DNA of 64,000 nucleotides from Gelatoporia subvermispora B (GCA_000320605.2 KB445797.1:2437-66436), one strand, 5' to 3'; positions 10,742 through 22,059 are shown, counted from the stretch's first letter. Made by a program: numbers and translations. Notes: generated by a model from the sequence alone, not told the origin.

Positions 10742-12640
10742 GCGCATCTTCAAAGGAGCTACGAACTGTGAAGTTCACTTAGACCCGGGATGGACAACCC
10801 AGCGCCACGGACCATAGGCGAACGACATGCCACGTCCGCGCCAACCTCGCATATGGTGTCCAGGTTGACACTGAGCCTGATGCTTGTTGTGCAGTCAAAT
10901 AGACACAAGCACAGGTTCGTGCAACCATTTTTTTTTCCTGCGTCGGTGTCCGGTCCGGTGTTGCTTATCATCATGTGTTGGTGTCTATGTTTGCTTGGTA
11001 CTGCGTCCCAGCGCGGCTCGTTTCAAAATACGATGGGTGACCGATAACGGAGAGTTAGACCGCCTGGTACACCTGTCTGGGACTTCGCCGAGACTCTCGT
11101 GTGTCCATGTAGGATGCCCAAGAGAAGGGGTTTCCGCTTTCGACGCTGAGTTCGTTTTCGGTTGTGCCAGCCTTTTGCGCTGTCTAATCTCGTTATATGT
11201 CCGTATCCCAGTGCGCCCAGGTGGCATTCCACATGCCGAGTACAGAACAGTGTCCGGTCTCGTGCACTTGCATGGGGCGGCGGCTGTTTCCCTAGGTCTT
11301 GATGATAGCCACGGTGTCCATAAGGACCCGCAGGAGCCAACCCGACGCCACACTGACCATCCGCAGGCGCGTTATCCAGGAATCCGCCCGGGTAGGCAGT
11401 GTATACGGACGTCGGGTCGACGCCGAGCCTGTGGCTTGTTTGCGCGGTCGAAGACGGCACAAGCACACAGGCTCGTATCTGTCCCTTTGGTCCACTCTTT
11501 CGGTGGCCATCGTGTCGGCGGCCATTATTTTTCGACATCGATGTCAGTTTATCTTCCTCGTCGGCGCCGCTCGACGTTGCGCCCCAGCGCATCTCCGAGG
11601 AGACACGACGGGTGTCAAGAACCGGGTGATCAGCCCGTCTCAACACCGCACTGAGACTTAGTCGAGACCCTCGCAGCCCCTCGCAGGGCACCGCGAGAGA
11701 AACACTTTTCCGGTTTCGACGCTGCCTTTTCGGCGGTTTATAATGTTTGTGTCTGTGCCCCAGCGCGCCTCGACGGCACTCGGAATGTCGATAACAGGAC
11801 TGCGTTCTGCCTCGTGCATCCACCTGGGACGGCGACGACCCCACTGGGTCTTTGATTTTGTCGATTTTCGTTGATGTTTGCCGCGGAATCCCATGGGACT
11901 CGCAGAAGCTGGCCCGAGACCGCACTGCCATACCACGGACGGGCATTAACAACCGCGCAGAACGCAGGCTGTGTGACACGCCGTGATAGGTAGCGCATAT
12001 GGTCATTGAGCCGACGCCGAGCCTGTCGCTTGATTGCGCGGTCAATAGACGGCACAAGCGAACAGGGTCGTATATCCCTTTCTTCTCCTTCGGCGGCCAT
12101 TTAAAATGTCTTCGTGTCTTTGCTCGGTTATAAAAATTTCTTCACCAAGGCGTTGAGCCCCAGCGCGCTCCTTGCGGAGTGCGTCGGATGCCGATAACAG
12201 AGCAGCGAGCCCCGTCTCGTACAGTCGTTCTGGGACTTAGCCAAGGCCCTCGTCCACCCTCGTGGGGCGCCACAAGGTTGATACTTCATTTCATTTGCGC
12301 GAAACGTTTACATCTTGTGTCCCAGCGCACCACACGAGCACTCGGGTTGCCGATAACAGGACAAAGTCCCGCCTCGTACATCCACCTGAGACGGCGATAT
12401 GATAGGATTGGGGGAAAGCGCCACGATCTCCTGGAGGAGCCGCAGCGATCGAACCGACACTGCGCACGAACAGACCACAAGCTGACATTGGCAGTCGCCG
12501 CACGAAGGGCAGGCACCGTGACATGCTGTGGCTGACGGCGCATGGCCACTGGCTCGATGCCGAGCATGTCCTAATGTGCGGTTGGAGACGGCACGGACAA
12601 TAAGCTCGTATGGTACCTGAAAAGAAAACAAACTGGTCAA
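10742..12640. repeat. Degenerate tandem repeat, about 540-595 bp unit
   Basis: The block near GCCGAGCCTGTGGCTTG, followed by a GCGGTC..AGACGGCACAAGC segment, recurs at about 10865, 11418, 12012 and 12555, spacings of 553, 594 and 543 bp. Inside each unit the octamer CCCAGCGC recurs, roughly twice per unit (about 10798, 11007, 11583, 11758, 12159, 12321), usually followed by GCCGATAACAG- and CCACCTGGGACGG-like segments. Units are diverged and the ends are not sharp. A 344-codon minus frame (11023-12057) runs through it but reads only repeat sequence. Confidence 0.75.
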
Positions 12641-13439
12641 CGCATAAGCGTCATGGACGATGCGATAACAGGACCACGTACCCAGCCTTGAGGCCCGTCC
12701 GCTGTTTGTCGGAGGTGTGGCGTCGCTTGTGGCGACGTTCAGACGATCGATATCTAGTAGATTCTGTTCATGAATGGTGCGTTGCGAGTCATGGTACTTG
12801 GCGAGGGGTCGCAGCACCGAAGGGCGGCGTCGAGAAGGCGGTCGCGGCAGCCGATGTCGAGTGTGGCGTCTGGGGTGTCGACAATATCAGCGTGTTGACG
12901 GGGCCGTGGCGTCCATACGTTGGCGTCGTTGGTCGTTCAGCACATCGTTACTGAAGATGGTGTGCGACGAGAAGGGGACGCGGCGACGGCAAAGAGGAGG
13001 ATGTGGGAGAAGGGAAGAGCGGCGGGACGTGGCTCGACCATTAACGCAGGTTCTTATACTCTCGGCAAAGACCGAATCGACTGAGGCTTACCAAATCCAA
13101 ATCTTGTGGTCACTCGAAACCCAGATTCTCCGACATAACCCCAAGCGATTGAGGTTCAGCGGCGCGGGTGGATTGCGAATATTCCGGACGAGGCTGGCAT
13201 GACTGGCGCCTGACGGGGCCTCGACGGTCCGTATCACCAGCCTGGCTGTGTAACTCGTTCAAAAGCTGGTCGAGAACAAGGGAAAACACGGCATCGGGCG
13301 ACGTGAGGGGACTGGTGCGTGTTTAGGAAGGGAAGAGGCGGACAATGAACGAGGACGAGGACGTTCGACCGAAGCGCCAGCCACAAGCTACAGCGTCCAC
13401 AGCGCTAATAGCGCGGTATCCGGAGCGTGCCTCGGGCCG
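12641..13439. other. Stretch without a supported gene
   Basis: Between the tandem repeat and the first duplicated block. Short Arg/Gly-rich frames occur on both strands (for example 12774-13202 plus) without family resemblance. I see nothing supported here. Confidence 0.5.
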
Positions 13440-14533
13440 GTGAGTCCGGTTCAACGTTTGGCGTCTATGCCTGCTACAGCGCAGCGTCCGACAGATTTTC
13501 GAGCTCTCGTGTCGTGTCCGTATAAGTCTGTGGCAGCCCTTCTTCCTCGGCGCATCTACACGAGCAGATACTATCCACTCTTTTACCGGCGAACAGCTCA
13601 TGGCTGGCTATATCTAGACTAAGCACCTTGAACACGACAAATTGCGTGAGACATGCCGGGGGCACTGTGAATGTCAAGTCAGTGGTAAATGTCGAGCCGT
13701 AGTCAACCATCCTCATTTGAAGACCAATACTGAGTGAAGTAGAACAAAATCCGAGATACGTGATTCTCTAAGGACGGCATACAGTCGCGGAACAGAACAG
13801 GTAAATTTCACATGCAGCCCGTGATATCCATTGACACTTGCCTTCTCAAGAGGCAGACACACCGAAGGCACGGTTTGACGGCAGCAGTCGTCGATAAATA
13901 GCAGTCCCAGTATTTTTGGGCATGAGCGTAGCTCTCAAGTCTTGAAGGCAGGGCAATACAAGACGAACTCTTCCGTTCTCGATTCGATGTATATCACGCA
14001 TCCGTCCATCAGCAGTTCATCTACTGATTGGGCAGTGTCAGCATGACAAGACGTTACTCACAATAGCAGTCATCTATAATTAGCTTCTCTACGACTTAGG
14101 ACAATTGCGCACGCACAGCTCAGATATTCAACCATGGTGAGTATCTCATTCTCCTGACCCGAATGTGGAGTGATTCGTGTTGAGCAGGTGCCTCAGAACA
14201 AACGCCTCAAGCACTGCTCTCATATCTCGTTGACCTCTGTTCATCATGAACTGCATAACGCGAACACCCGAAAAGCCCTGCAGAACAGGGACTATTGACC
14301 GAAATGGTTCCCATGAACGAGACGAGGTGAACGCACAACGGGAACTGACAAGCATATGTCATTGCACGCTGAACTGACTGCGATCACAGCCCATCTGTCA
14401 ACTGCTTTGGTAGATTATCTTCCTATCTTATTGGTATTTCCCGGAAACCATATGGTCTTTACGGCTTCTTTTCAGATATACCCTCGAGCCGCCCCCGCTT
14501 CACTATTCACATATCCCTTTACTTGCTTCCAGC
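13440..14533. repeat. Duplicated block, copy A, 5' part
   Basis: This segment is homologous to about 17070-18094, upstream of the second membrane-protein gene. Conserved stretches include a minus-strand frame (13474-13716) that keeps FTTDL.FT.PPA and LTQFVVFKVLSLD in both copies, and a second minus-strand segment near 14180-14250 in which an NR.QR..AVL core is kept. Indels break most frames in one copy or the other. The block probably holds remnants of one or two minus-strand exons plus the promoter of the plus-strand gene at 14534. Confidence 0.6.
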
Positions 14534-15622
14534 ATGACTTGCGTGTACCGGCTTACTCTTCCCCTTCTTCTGCTTATCTTCCCTGCTCTCCTACTTGCGG
14601 TCATAGTTGACATAGACGACACCGATACCCGGATAGTCTACACCGGCAGCTGGAACCCCACAGGTCAATATGAAGCGGGTAACAACACAGACCAGTACGA
14701 CAATACTGCAACCTTGTGTAGAGAAGTAGGTGGAACGGCTTCTCTCGTCTTCATTGGTGAGTCCGAGCATTCATTTCTCCCATAACCCCTCATCACAAAC
14801 GTTTTATTCATACAGGAACTTCGGTAACCGTGTTCTGTACGCGTGGCCCAGTTGGTCAACACTTGGAAAACACCTCCTACTCCCTTGATAGCGGTCCCGT
14901 ATCGCTCTGGACAGACAATGATACAATCAACTCGATCCAATGGAAGACCACCTGCTACTCCTCGGGAGACGTCCCATACGGGGAGCACAATATCACGATC
15001 ACGAACTATGGCGACTGGTTCTTCCTCGACTACATTCAGATCGTCACCCCGAACCCTCCGTCCGGCTCTTCAAGCTCTAGCGAAGATTCGGTGAGTCTTA
15101 CAATCTACTGCTTGCTCGGTCTAATGGAGTATTCTAGTCATCCTGGTCATCTTCGTCCGCATCTCCATTGTTATCGATGTCGATGCCTTCAGCGTCTACG
15201 TCTCTCACTATCGATGCCAGCTCCCAGGCCACTTTGTCCTCGGGCGATTTACTCCCTGCTACGACCTCTTCAGTGCCGCTAAGCACAGGCGCAAAAGTAG
15301 GAATCGCTATCGGTGCGACTGCGCTTCTTATGGCTTTCTGCACCATCTTCCTATTGCTGTACAGACGGAAGGAGTGCAGCGTCTCAGATACGGCACAGCC
15401 GTTCCAGCCTTCGTGTGAGCTCTTGAACGTTTGTACCCAAGGTCATAGCTAACAAGGGGCCTTGTAGTCTCGGACGTGCCATTCGACCAAAGCAGCAACG
15501 CGAAGATGCGGACTCGATATACGTCTTTCGCCTCATCCACTCTACGGCGAGATAACAGGTCGAGCATCGTCCCAGCTCAATCCTCTATCGTTCGTTCAAC
15601 AGCCGCCGATTGTAAAGGATAG
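14534..15622 (+). CDS. Single-pass membrane protein, copy A, C-terminally shifted
   Basis: Four exons (14534-14756, 14816-15090, 15138-15414, 15468-15622) give about 309 residues. Order: a signal peptide (about residues 1-22), an extracellular beta-jelly-roll domain containing FIGTSVTVFC and FFLDYIQIVTP, a Ser/Thr-rich stalk, one membrane helix (VGIAIGATALLMAFCTIFLL) and a basic YRRK stop-transfer. Several N-glycosylation sites (NNT, DNT, ENT, NIT) lie outside. The domain plan is common in Agaricomycetes but its ligand is unknown to me. Compared with copy B at 18095, a 4-base duplication (GTTC) near 15592 shifts the frame, so translation stops at 15622. The lost tail, including the terminal PPAYGD, is still readable downstream to about 15784 in the other frame. 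Probably expressed but altered, or an early pseudogene. Confidence 0.7.
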
Positions 15623-16441
15623 ATATATATCGAACGCTACCCTCTCATACGGCATTGAAGAGCGACGACGTACTATGTACCCCACGGAGAGGCATGTGCC
15701 CATAGTTCGAGGATTTCTTCACCACGGGAACTTGGAGACAAATGTCAACGGTTCCATGACATTACCTCCAGCGTACGGTGACTAAAGCATGTATCTGATA
15801 CCTAGGCAGTCTCGCCATTGTACGCTAGCACTGTATCACTGCTGAGCTGTATCCCTTCGAACCTCGCTGGGAAATACTAGCGTGCGCCTAGACGGAATGA
15901 CGGGACTGACTATAGATATCTGACGACTCGAATCATCGTATTGAGCTGAGCGCCGAGGAACTGTAGCTTGCTGTGCAAATTGGCGATCGCCGGGAGGTCG
16001 GTGCGGCAGCTCGGCAAGTGCATCTGGTTGAGATTCCCCCGCAGGCTTGCAATCACGTCCACCTTCGTCACCTTGACACCTGTAGCTTTGTCGCCTTTAT
16101 TCATCCCCCTACGGTTGAAAAACAAGTACTATCAGCATGGAATATCAATCCGGAGATATAGAAGACGCCTCAAACCTAGCTGGACATCTCCTGAGTGCTG
16201 GTCGGAAGTATGCATGTTCCATAAGGCACGTCTGCAGGCCGGCTGTAGGCACAGTAGCTCACCTATCGCCTTCTTAGCCTAGAGCTAATTAGGGGCTACT
16301 ATACTAGACTGTGGTAGACAAGCTGATGTGATCGTCAATCCAGAACACCAACATGGATGGGTCTCATATCCTGATGTGCTTCCAACGATGTGCGGAATGC
16401 TACCCCTCGGCATCAAGGGGCGATCTGTGTATTCGGAGCTA
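15623..16441. other. Copy A tail and unique spacer
   Basis: 15623-15784 is the out-of-frame remnant of the membrane-protein tail. A minus frame at 15910-16125 (72 codons, reading TGVKVTKVDVIASLRGNLNQ) looks coding-like and has a possible acceptor just upstream (CCGTAG). Only its last ~20 codons persist next to copy B near 19450-19520, where the duplication breaks off. It may be the 3' exon of an unrecognised minus-strand gene or a remnant. The rest, to 16441, shows nothing. Confidence 0.4.
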
Positions 16442-17075
16442 TATTTCCTTTCTCGCGACTGAGGAACAGCGTCGTTCCACTTCTTGTACTACACTTCGGC
16501 ATGCGTCTATTGTGCTCCGTGCTTGTGCTGTGTCAACGTGTCGTAGGTAATATCTTTCGAGAAAGAGCATTTGGATTAGGCCCCGCTTTGGATGAACAGA
16601 CCCTGAGTAGTGCTCCAATCATCATTGAGATTGCCCGCTGTCTTCTTGGTAAGAATATGGTCGTCTCGATTTTGATCATGCCAGAACGTGTCTCGACTCT
16701 CTAGATCATTTGTCGGGAGATTGAAGAGTAGTCGTCGACTGTTGCGCCGTGGACGTGATGTCAGAATATGGAGATTGTAGCTAACGCAGAAATTTCATCA
16801 AAATCTGAAAACTAGATTGATATATCAGTGGGATCAGCTCTCCTCCTCGTACTCACATGAAGCACAGGCGACTTGTGGGCGAGGCTGCCGCCACAAACGC
16901 GTCGCGTGAGCTTTCCCACGGATACATAAATTCGCCTAATGAGGGATCCTTACCCCTTCCATTATCGCGCCCTTTGCCCGAGCCCATCTCGTCCGTTCCT
17001 CTACACATCTTCATCGATTCATACAACGACCGACATACGACGAGCACGCGATGCCAATTGTGCAGTTGGCGCAGT
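16442..17075 (+). repeat. Displaced copy of the ATG7 upstream region
   Basis: Two blocks match the sequence just before ATG7 in the same order: 16442-16590 resembles 21904-22050 (sharing GAAAGAGCATTTGGAT-like sequence), and 16850-17075 resembles 22060-22274 (sharing GCGTCGCGTGAGCTTTCCCA and the leader CACATCTTCATCGATTCATA). An unrelated 260 bp separates the blocks here. The copy includes the ATG7 start and first five codons (MPIVQ) at 17051, then runs into the duplicated block. Confidence 0.85.
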
Positions 17076-17215
17076 GTCCGACAGATCTTCGAGCTCTCGA
17101 CGTGTCTGTACAGGTCTGTGGTAGCTCTTCTTTCTTTGGCACGGCTACACAAGCGCATGCTATTGGACTCTTTTACCGGAGAACGGCTTATGGATGGCTA
17201 CATCCAGACTAAGTA
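17051..17215 (+). other. Chimeric ORF started by copied ATG7 leader
   Basis: The ATG and first five codons come from the ATG7 copy (MPIVQ), then the frame continues for 49 codons into the duplicated block and ends LFYRRTAYGWLHPD. In block A an ATG at the equivalent place (13467) gives a frame ending LFYRRTAHGWLYLD, but the middle is out of register between copies. The reading is visible; translation is unproven. Confidence 0.25.
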
Positions 17216-18094
17216 CCTTGAACACGACAAACTGCGTGAGATATGCCGGGGGCAATGTGAATCTCAAGTCTGTTGTAAATGTTGAGCCGCAGATGGCCGT
17301 CCTCATCCGAGGCCAGCAATGAGTGAAGCATAATGAAATTTGACCCTCGTGATTCTCTGGGGACACCATACAGTCGCGGAGCAGGTGAGTATAGCATGCA
17401 GGCCGTAATGACTATTGACACTTGCTTTCTCAGGAGGCAGACGAACCGAAGGTACAGTTTGACGTTAGCAATCGCCGACCAATAGCAGCACCAGAATCAT
17501 TGGGATGAGCGTCTGGCTCAAGCGGTGACTGAAGGGGCAGTACAGGATGAGCTCTCACGTACATCTTGCATCCGTCCATCCGTTGTCAGGTTGTCAGCGT
17601 GATGAGAACCCAGCAGTCGCCTATTATTGGCTTCGCTCCGAAATAGCACGCTGCACATGCACAATCAGCCATTCGGCCATGGTAAGCATCGCATTTCCTA
17701 ACCCAGACGTGGAGTGCTTCGTGATGAGCGAACACCTCGGAAGAAACTCCACGAGGACTGCTTCAATACCTCGTTGATCTCTGTTCCTCGTGGAGTGCGC
17801 ATTGTGCAAACCCGGAAAACTCTGCGGAACACGAACTCTAGAACGGAATGATTGCTCTGTACGAGACGAGGTGGACGCACGCGCGGCACAACGGACGGAA
17901 AACAGACAAGCACAAATTATTGCACGCTATATTAATTGCGAACGCAATCTATCTGTCAATCTGAGCTTTGATGAGTTCTTTGCCTATCCTGTCGACAGTC
18001 CTCGGAGACCGCATGGTTCTTACGGTTTCCTTTCAGATATACTCTCAAGTTGCCCCCACTTCACTATCCAGATGTCCCTTTACTTGCTTCCAGC
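17076..18094. repeat. Duplicated block, copy B, 5' part
   Basis: Homologous to 13470-14533. The minus frame 17160-17369 keeps FTTDLRFTLPPA and LTQFVVFKVLSLD seen in copy A, then stops early. A plus-strand CCATG followed directly by GTAAGC (near 17679; GTGAGT in copy A near 14135) could be a start codon at an exon end, but no continuation holds in both copies. Confidence 0.55.
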
Positions 18095-19344
18095 ATGACT
18101 TGCGCGTACCAGCTTATCCTCCCCCTCCTTCTACTTCTCTCCCCTGCTCCCCTCCTTGCGGTCACAGTTGATATAGACGACACCGATACCCGAATAGTCT
18201 ACACCGGCACATGGAGCCCCACAGGTGAATATGAAGCGAGTAACAACACAGCCCAATACGACAACACTGCAACCTTGTGTAGAGAAGTAGGTGGAACGGC
18301 TTCTCTCGTCTTCATTGGTGAGTCCGAGCATTTATTTCCCGCATAACCCGTCATCACAAACTTTTTATTCATACAGGAACTTCGGTAACCGTGTTCTGTA
18401 CGCGTGGCCCAATTGGGACATGGCTGGAGAACACCTCCTACTCTCTTGATAGCGGCCCAGTATCGCTTTGGACAGACAATAACACAATCAACTCTGTCCA
18501 ATGGAGGACCACCTGTTACTCCTCGGGAGACGTCCCATACGGGGAGCACAATATCACGATCACGAACTATGGCGACTGGTTCTTCCTCGACTACATTCAG
18601 ATCGTCACCCCGAACCCTCCGTCCGGCTCTTCAAGCTCTAGCGAAGATTCGGTGAGTCTTACAATCTACTGCTTGCTCGGTCTAATGGAGATTCTAGTCA
18701 TCCTGGTCATCTTCGTCCGCATCTCCATTGTTATCGATGTCGATGCCTTCAGCGTCTACGTCTCTCACTAGCGATACCACCTCCCAAACCCCTATTCACT
18801 CGGGCGATTTACCCCCTGCTACGACCTCTTCAGTGCCGCTAAGCACAGGCGCAAAAGTAGGAATCGCCATCGGTGCGGTTGCGCTTTGTATGGCTTTGTG
18901 TACCATCTTTGTATTGCTGTACAGACGGAAGAAGGAGTGCCAAGCCTCAGATACGGCACAGCCGTTCCAGCCTTCGTGTGAGCTCTTGAATGTTTGTACC
19001 CAAAGTCATAGCTAACAAGGGGCCTTGTAGTCTCGGACGTGCCATTCGACCAAAGCAGCAACGCGAAGATGCGGACTCGATACACGTCTTTCGCCTCATC
19101 CACTCCACGGCGAGATAACAGGCCGAGCCTCGTCCAAGCTCCATCCTCTACTGTTCAACAGCCGCCGATTGTAGAGGATAGATACATATCGAACGCTACC
19201 CTCTCATACGGCATTGAAGAGCGACGACCTAATATGTACTCCACGGAGAGGCATGTGCCCATAGCTGGAGGATATCTTCACCCCGGGGATTTGGAGACAA
19301 ATGTCGAGGACTCTATGACATTACCTCCAGCGTACGGTGACTAA
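18095..19344 (+). CDS. Single-pass membrane protein, copy B, with PPxY tail
   Basis: Four exons (18095-18317, 18377-18651, 18698-18977, 19031-19344) give about 363 residues. A signal peptide (about 1-22) is followed by a glycosylated beta-jelly-roll domain (FIGTSVTVFC ... FFLDYIQIVTP), a Ser/Thr-rich stalk, one helix (VGIAIGAVALCMALCTIFVL) and a YRRKK stop-transfer. The cytoplasmic tail is about 120 residues and ends LPPAYGD. PPxY is the ligand of WW domains, which in fungi commonly means Rsp5/NEDD4-type ubiquitin ligases, so regulated endocytosis or adaptor function is a fair inference. Topology suggests a surface sensor or cell-wall-facing receptor-like protein; no enzyme motif is present. 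Exons 1 and 2 match copy A in length exactly and most codons are shared, so the pair arose by tandem duplication. This copy is the intact one. Confidence 0.8.
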
Positions 19345-20281
19345 AACATGTATCTGATACCTAGGGCAGTCTCGCGATTGTACCGTAGCACTGTATTACC
19401 GTTGAGCTATATCTCTTCGCTACTGTGCGCGTAGACGGAATCCCGGGACTGGCTGAAACTATGTGACGACTCGAATAGTTATATTGAGGTGAGTTCCGAA
19501 GACCTGTAACATGATATCTGAATTCAGAATGCCATTTATCAGCACCCGAATACAATTTTGGATGGGAGCCACGGTCGTACTGCGGAAACATGCGGGCTGC
19601 TGCCGGAGAACTCGAATCAAGCCTCAGAAGAGATTACTCACTCACAGGCGATAACGATAGATGGGATATAGATAGCCATATGGGTGGCGTTCAGAAGTAC
19701 GGTCTTGAGCGGACATCTATAGAGGGAAATTCCGTTAGGAAATTCCGTTGGAACACTGAAGATCTGATAGTGATTTATGCAACGCTTGTATGCATTCGAG
19801 TTCGTGCTGACCATCTCGAGAGCGATTTTATAATTCTGCCTCGTTGGCGGGACGTATCTCCCCTATCCGAATTTTGGACGTCGAAATCTGGAACTCGAGC
19901 CTGGGTTTGTTTCAGATACCTGCGGTTGTACACATTTGACCCATATCCCGGTTAGGTTTCCAGCGAAAGGTCGCTCGTTATCTCGTCAGCGTAAAAATAG
20001 GTGCTGCGCGAGAATGTTTTAGATATACACTAAATTCTCGTTATATCCCACATATTTTACTAGACGACAAATGGGCTCTTATACGCCTCTTGTACGCTAT
20101 CCCTCGACTGCTTCGGAATCACTGAGCATTGAGACTACGCTTCACAACCGGAGCGCCCAAATGACGGCGCCAACAAATTGTGAAATTTCTCACGAGCATT
20201 TGCCATTCCATCGTCGATCAACACGGTGACCACGGTTTCTGTGTCAAATTTTCTTGTGCTACTCCGCCAAACATCCTTCAA
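19345..20281. other. Intergenic after copy B
   Basis: Homology to copy A continues to about 19520, then stops. A 121-codon plus frame (19590-19955) has no family resemblance. Nothing else is supported. Confidence 0.45.
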
Positions 20282-22022
20282 ATGGTAGACCAAATTGACC
20301 AAAGAGAGTTCGCTCCGCGTCGGGTCCAACTACTCCTGAGCGTTGTTCAAAGAAATGCTGATTCCATGAGGTATGCTTCCAGACTGATTGTCGCGATACT
20401 GCCAGCTCATATATCTCTTAGTCTAGGGACGGTGAGCGAGCATCTCTGCACATCTGCACATTTTACGTGAAGCTCAGCAATTTCCATACAGAATACAGAG
20501 TTGGATCATATCTTGATGTTGGCAGTCGCTCTTCTCCGACAAGCCCGCAACCGGTCTCAAGCAGCCGTCATGCGCCTACCGTCTGAGATTCTTGCAGGGA
20601 TCTTCAAAACTATTGTGTACGCTGAACCAAGCCAGAGACGACAGGAGGATTACTATCTAGGTGGCTCTCGTCACAGCCTACACGTCAACAGAGTCGTCAC
20701 ACTATCACACGTATGCAGCTATTGGCTCTACCCCTCATCTCTGGCGTCGTCTTGTCACCTGTCGAGTCCCAAATCAGTGGAGAGAGGTTTATGTTGAACG
20801 TTCAGGATGTCTCCCACTCGACATCGAGATTTGCGAGCGTGGATTTCATCATGGACTCCGGGCATTTTTTGAGACTTGCGGCGCAAGGATAGGTCAAGTG
20901 CATTGTGAATATACGAACATAGAACGCTACTTGACATCCCCCGCTTCAACTCTCACCGACATAACGCTCGTCCATGTCCCTCCACTTGCATCTATCCTCT
21001 TTGGAGGACACGTGCCGCAGCTGCGGACCCTTCGCCTCGAACAGGCATCTTACCTGGTACCGGGACTCTCGGAGAACTTAACAAGCGTGTATATTGGGTC
21101 CTCGTATATCGAGTTGCATGCATTGCTCGAATGGCTCAAGGGTTGTCCTCAGCTTGAACACTTGAGCATTCGAGATGCGATCATGAAGTCAGATACTGGT
21201 GCAAAGCCGGGCAACGTTCATCTCTCGCGACTTCACAGAGTATCAATAAACGACGCGGCCAGACACACAGATTGTGCACTTTTTTCGGGCATAATCCTCA
21301 ATCCATCTAGTTCAGTGCAAATCAGTCTCCCGCGAAACGACATGCTCGATCGTCTAGAATCCATAAGATACGCTCCTCTGGGCAATCCCACAGATCTCGC
21401 GTTCCTCACACATAGGGGAGTATATGGGTTGATATCCACGGCAAATTCTAGGGGTGTATACGTGCAATATGCACAAAGTATACAGAGCCACTTATTAGAT
21501 ATGCCGATATTCAAATCGCATCCTGCAGACGTCCAGAATATCTGGGTCGTAGATCGTTGGCCCGATTTGGTGCATTCCGTTCGGGATGCAGCCCAAATCA
21601 TCCGAGGTGTACCAGCGGCGACGTCGTTGACTATCGACTCAAGACGGCTCTCCGACTATCTCGACCACCTGTCCGGGCAGCATGACGGTCAACTCTATCC
21701 TCTCCTTCCCACTCTCACGTCGGTCCACATCCTCTTCCGATCCAACGACGATACAGCCGGTGCAAAGATTACGGCCTTCGCAGCCAGCCGCGCGGAGCTA
21801 GGATATCCCCTCAGCTCGTTGAGCATCAGCTACGCTCCAGATTATCATGGAACCGTACATAATCTTGCGCCAATCCTAGAGCACGTCGGTGTTGTGGAAG
21901 CGCTATTTTCCCCCTCGCAGCTGAGGATCAGTGTCGTGCGAGTTATTGTACTTAGATTTGGCGCACGTCTGTTGCATTCATTATTTGTGCGGTGCCAATA
22001 TGTCGTAGGTTGTCTTTCGTGA
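20282..22022 (+). pseudogene. F-box protein gene 1, frameshifted
   Basis: Exon 1 (20282-20431) encodes a 50-residue leader; exon 2 starts at 20492. The F-box start is visible as MRLPSEILAGIF and then LSHVCSYW. At about 20726 the frame breaks: the intact paralogue at 30908-32760 has 15 bases between TACTGG and the STPHLW segment, whereas here there is one base, a 14-base deletion. After it the same protein continues in another frame (TPHLWRRLV ...) to 22022 with LRR-like repeats and no further stop. The C-terminus also departs from the family after about 21903, exactly where the sequence copied to 16.4 kb begins, so the tail seems replaced by ATG7-upstream sequence. F-box proteins are substrate adaptors of SCF ubiquitin ligases; this copy cannot make one without a frameshift. 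Confidence 0.75.
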
Positions 22023-22059
22023 AAGAGAGCATTTGGATAAGACCCTACGCGGTACTTCA

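Noticed and set aside
11023..12057. 344-codon minus frame
   Set aside because: It runs through three degenerate repeat units and reads the same motifs repeatedly in different registers.
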